In this document: positions 21,778-23,343 of the stretch, in pieces | How the letters are laid out: each line of letters opens with the position of its first letter | How positions within the stretch are numbered: position 1 is the stretch's first letter | From: Bacteroidales bacterium | GTDB lineage: Bacteria > Bacteroidota > Bacteroidia > Bacteroidales > Bacteroidaceae | Length of the DNA stretch: 23,343 bases | NCBI GenBank assembly: GCA_004555425.1 | Contig: SFID01000056.1 | Coordinates: 1 to 23,343 of the forward strand | Direction: 5' to 3' | Position numbers and translations under genes: made by a program | Notes under the pieces: generated by a model | What the model saw: only the letters and a program-made list of their open reading frames with translations | Databases searched by the model: none | What the model was told of the DNA's origin: nothing

Positions 21778-22815
21778 TCAGCGATTGGGGCGCACGAGTA
21801 CCTTCTTGCCACCGACAATATTGACTCCTGGCTGTGGCTGAAGGAGTTGCCGACCACTCAGGTTGTAGATGGCAGTTGGGGAGAAACTGTTGGAGGGCGA
21901 AGAAACGAAGGGCAAATCTATGGCACTGGCATCGGTTGTCAGTTCAAAGGGATTGGTCATTGCGGCCTTGACGCAATCATGTATCAGTCGGAAATTTTCG
22001 TCCGTGATAGGGAGAAATCCTTCTTCACCAGCATGAATGGCTTTCATTGCTTCGGAGGGCGGTATGCCCAAGGCTGACTTACCTGTAATCGGGCGGCAGA
22101 TTGATTCGTAGAAAGCCAACGCCGCAGCATACTGTCCGATGCCATAGGCCAGATGGAAAGCATCCCGCGTGATGAGCAACGGAGTATTAAGTTCGGTACA
22201 CCGCAGATTCTGCAAGACTGTGCCCGTAGGGATGATGGTCGTGATACCCACCTCTTGGCACATTTGCCGGACGGTTTGCGCAATACGTTGCCAACCTTCC
22301 GCCCCATAGGGTCCTGTGCGCGCAGTGGGATGCTTTGACCACGTCATCTGGAAAGCGATAGTCACATCGGGGTTGGCCGATTCGCGCCGCACCATTTCCA
22401 CCATATTCTTCAGATAAGGACGATACGTTTCCAGTTGGTCTGAATACACGGAAGCCTGTTGCAAAATCACAACGTCCCAAGGCAGATGCAGCAATTCGGC
22501 AACGGTCCACGGACGGTCCTCCAATTTCGTCCCGCTCATGCGATACAAATAGGCGATGGTGTCGCCCCGCGTACAATGCTCCCACCAATAATCCAGCGAA
22601 GCACCAGCATACATGGCGCAATACACGCATTGCTTTGAATTGGGCACACCCATGTCCACAATCAGCTGGGGAAGGCACAAGGTTGCGTCCATGCTGAAGC
22701 TGTTGCCTATACAAAGTATCTTGATATGCTCATCCTGCAAGCGTTGCGCCTGACTCTCCTGCCCGAAACTGGGGAAGGATATGAGGAGAAGAAGGAGTAG
22801 GAGGAGCAGACGCAT
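21778..22815 (-). CDS. DUF4886 SGNH-type secreted hydrolase, paralogue 2
   Basis: It has the same length (345 aa) as its neighbour and aligns with it from end to end nearly without gaps. The signal peptide has a run of nine leucines. GNSFS with S39, VVILQQAS and TRDAFH (D and H preserved) keep the candidate triad. The C-terminal tail IYNLSGRQLLQPQPGVNIVGGKKVLV is a T9SS-type ending. It is the upstream gene of the pair. No consensus promoter was found in the 95 bp before it. The two copies have diverged in many surface-type positions, suggesting an old duplication. Confidence 0.85.
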   Translation of the reverse strand: MRLLLLLLLLLISFPSFGQESQAQRLQDEHIKILCIGNSFSMDATLCLPQLIVDMGVPNSKQCVYCAMYAGASLDYWWEHCTRGDTIAYLYRMSGTKLEDRPWTVAELLHLPWDVVILQQASVYSDQLETYRPYLKNMVEMVRRESANPDVTIAFQMTWSKHPTARTGPYGAEGWQRIAQTVRQMCQEVGITTIIPTGTVLQNLRCTELNTPLLITRDAFHLAYGIGQYAAALAFYESICRPITGKSALGIPPSEAMKAIHAGEEGFLPITDENFRLIHDCVKAAMTNPFELTTDASAIDLPFVSSPSNSFSPTAIYNLSGRQLLQPQPGVNIVGGKKVLVRPNR

Positions 22816-22910
22816 ATTTAAGACACATATAATAGGTAGGTTGTACAGAAGGGAAAGGAATATTCCATTGTGACAAAGGGAAAAGGCTTTGCCAGAAGTT
22901 GACAGTAAAC

Positions 22911-23343
22911 TTAAACTGACTCAGAGGATGCTTCCTCAATCTTCCAATCCGAAATCGTGTGGCTCTCAGCATCGAAGTTAATGCCCACTTTGACAATGGG
23001 CAGGCCGCAGTGGGCGAAGCGAGCGGGATAGTCCTTTAGGTTGATTTGCTGCATGGCGGCTACGGCCGAGCGGTTGAGTTTGAGTTCGAAGAGGTAGAGG
23101 CGTTGGGCTGTCCGCAGCACCATGTCCACGCGGCCCGTGGCTGTGCGCACTTCCACATCGGCAAAATAGCCCGTCACAAGCGTGAATATGATGTAGAAAA
23201 CCTGCTGGTAGTGGCCTTCGGAGTTGGCATTGTTGCAGTAAGGGATGGTGCTGAGGAATTTCTGGAGGATGGTGAGAGCACCATTGATATCCTCCTTGAC
23301 CAAGCATTGGGCCACGTGTCGGGCAGCATTGTTGACGATAAGT
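22911..23343 (-). CDS. AAA-ATPase-like protein, C-terminal PD-(D/E)XK nuclease domain (partial)
   Basis: The frame is open to the window edge, so the N-terminus is missing. The visible ~143 residues match the C-terminal nuclease-like domain (DUF1703) of the AAA-ATPase-like proteins common in gut Bacteroidetes. They include GHYQQVFYIIFTLVTGYFADVEVRT, then the catalytic-type GRVDMVL and FELKLN (D...ExK), then YPARF...VKVGINFD.....ISDW. The full protein usually carries an N-terminal AAA-ATPase-like region, presumably beyond the window. The role of these proteins is unknown. The stop is 95 bp before the DUF4886 pair on the same strand. Confidence 0.85.
   Translation of the reverse strand, partial: LIVNNAARHVAQCLVKEDINGALTILQKFLSTIPYCNNANSEGHYQQVFYIIFTLVTGYFADVEVRTATGRVDMVLRTAQRLYLFELKLNRSAVAAMQQINLKDYPARFAHCGLPIVKVGINFDAESHTISDWKIEEASSESV

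Overview
The window reads as chromosomal DNA from a Bacteroidales bacterium, probably Prevotellaceae or a close relative. Coding regions are GC-rich and intergenic regions AT-rich. Starts lack Shine-Dalgarno sequences. Several promoters match the Bacteroidetes consensus (TTTG, 19-20 nt, TAnnTTTG). Phylum-typical families are present: DUF5103, DUF4886 with a short C-terminal tail like T9SS-type domains, an orphan polysaccharide-export lipoprotein, and SerC-SerA-DUF1015.

Layout. 1-534: a 173-bp repeat carrying its own leftward promoter, then the hpt promoter and a palindromic inverted-repeat element in the hpt leader. 535-6052 (+): hpt, adk, obgE, pgeF, a Gph-type phosphatase and an unusual RecA-fold ATPase. 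Two more copies of the palindromic element lie between hpt and adk. 6221-7975: a polysaccharide-export lipoprotein with its own promoter and terminator, a 43-aa gene on the minus strand, and cytidine deaminase. 7975-9632 has no convincing protein gene. It holds a second copy of the promoter-bearing repeat, three inverted-repeat elements and a probable structured ncRNA on the minus strand. 9633-14835 (+): a RelA/SpoT homologue with a degenerate hydrolase domain, a DUF5103 secreted protein, a glycerate dehydrogenase-like enzyme and a TRIC/UPF0126 membrane protein. 14961-15659: a Crp/Fnr regulator with a terminator, followed by a 22-bp tandem palindromic repeat. 16331-19911 (+): serC, serA and DUF1015, with a strong hairpin after serC and an array of small hairpins between serA and DUF1015. 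20064-23343 (-): a degenerate ThiE/TenI-like protein, two tandem DUF4886 SGNH-type secreted proteins, and the C-terminal part of an AAA-ATPase/PD-(D/E)XK nuclease protein that runs off the window.

Functionally, the left block combines purine salvage and nucleotide handling (Hpt, Adk, PgeF, Cdd) with ribosome-linked GTP/(p)ppGpp biology (Obg, Rsh). The serine block carries the first two steps of phosphorylated serine synthesis plus an uncharacterised DUF1015 partner. The most unusual content is non-coding: two interspersed repeat families in leaders of housekeeping genes, a hairpin array with paired-arm covariation, and a candidate 6S-like RNA. I saw no phage, integrase, transposase, CRISPR, tRNA or rRNA.
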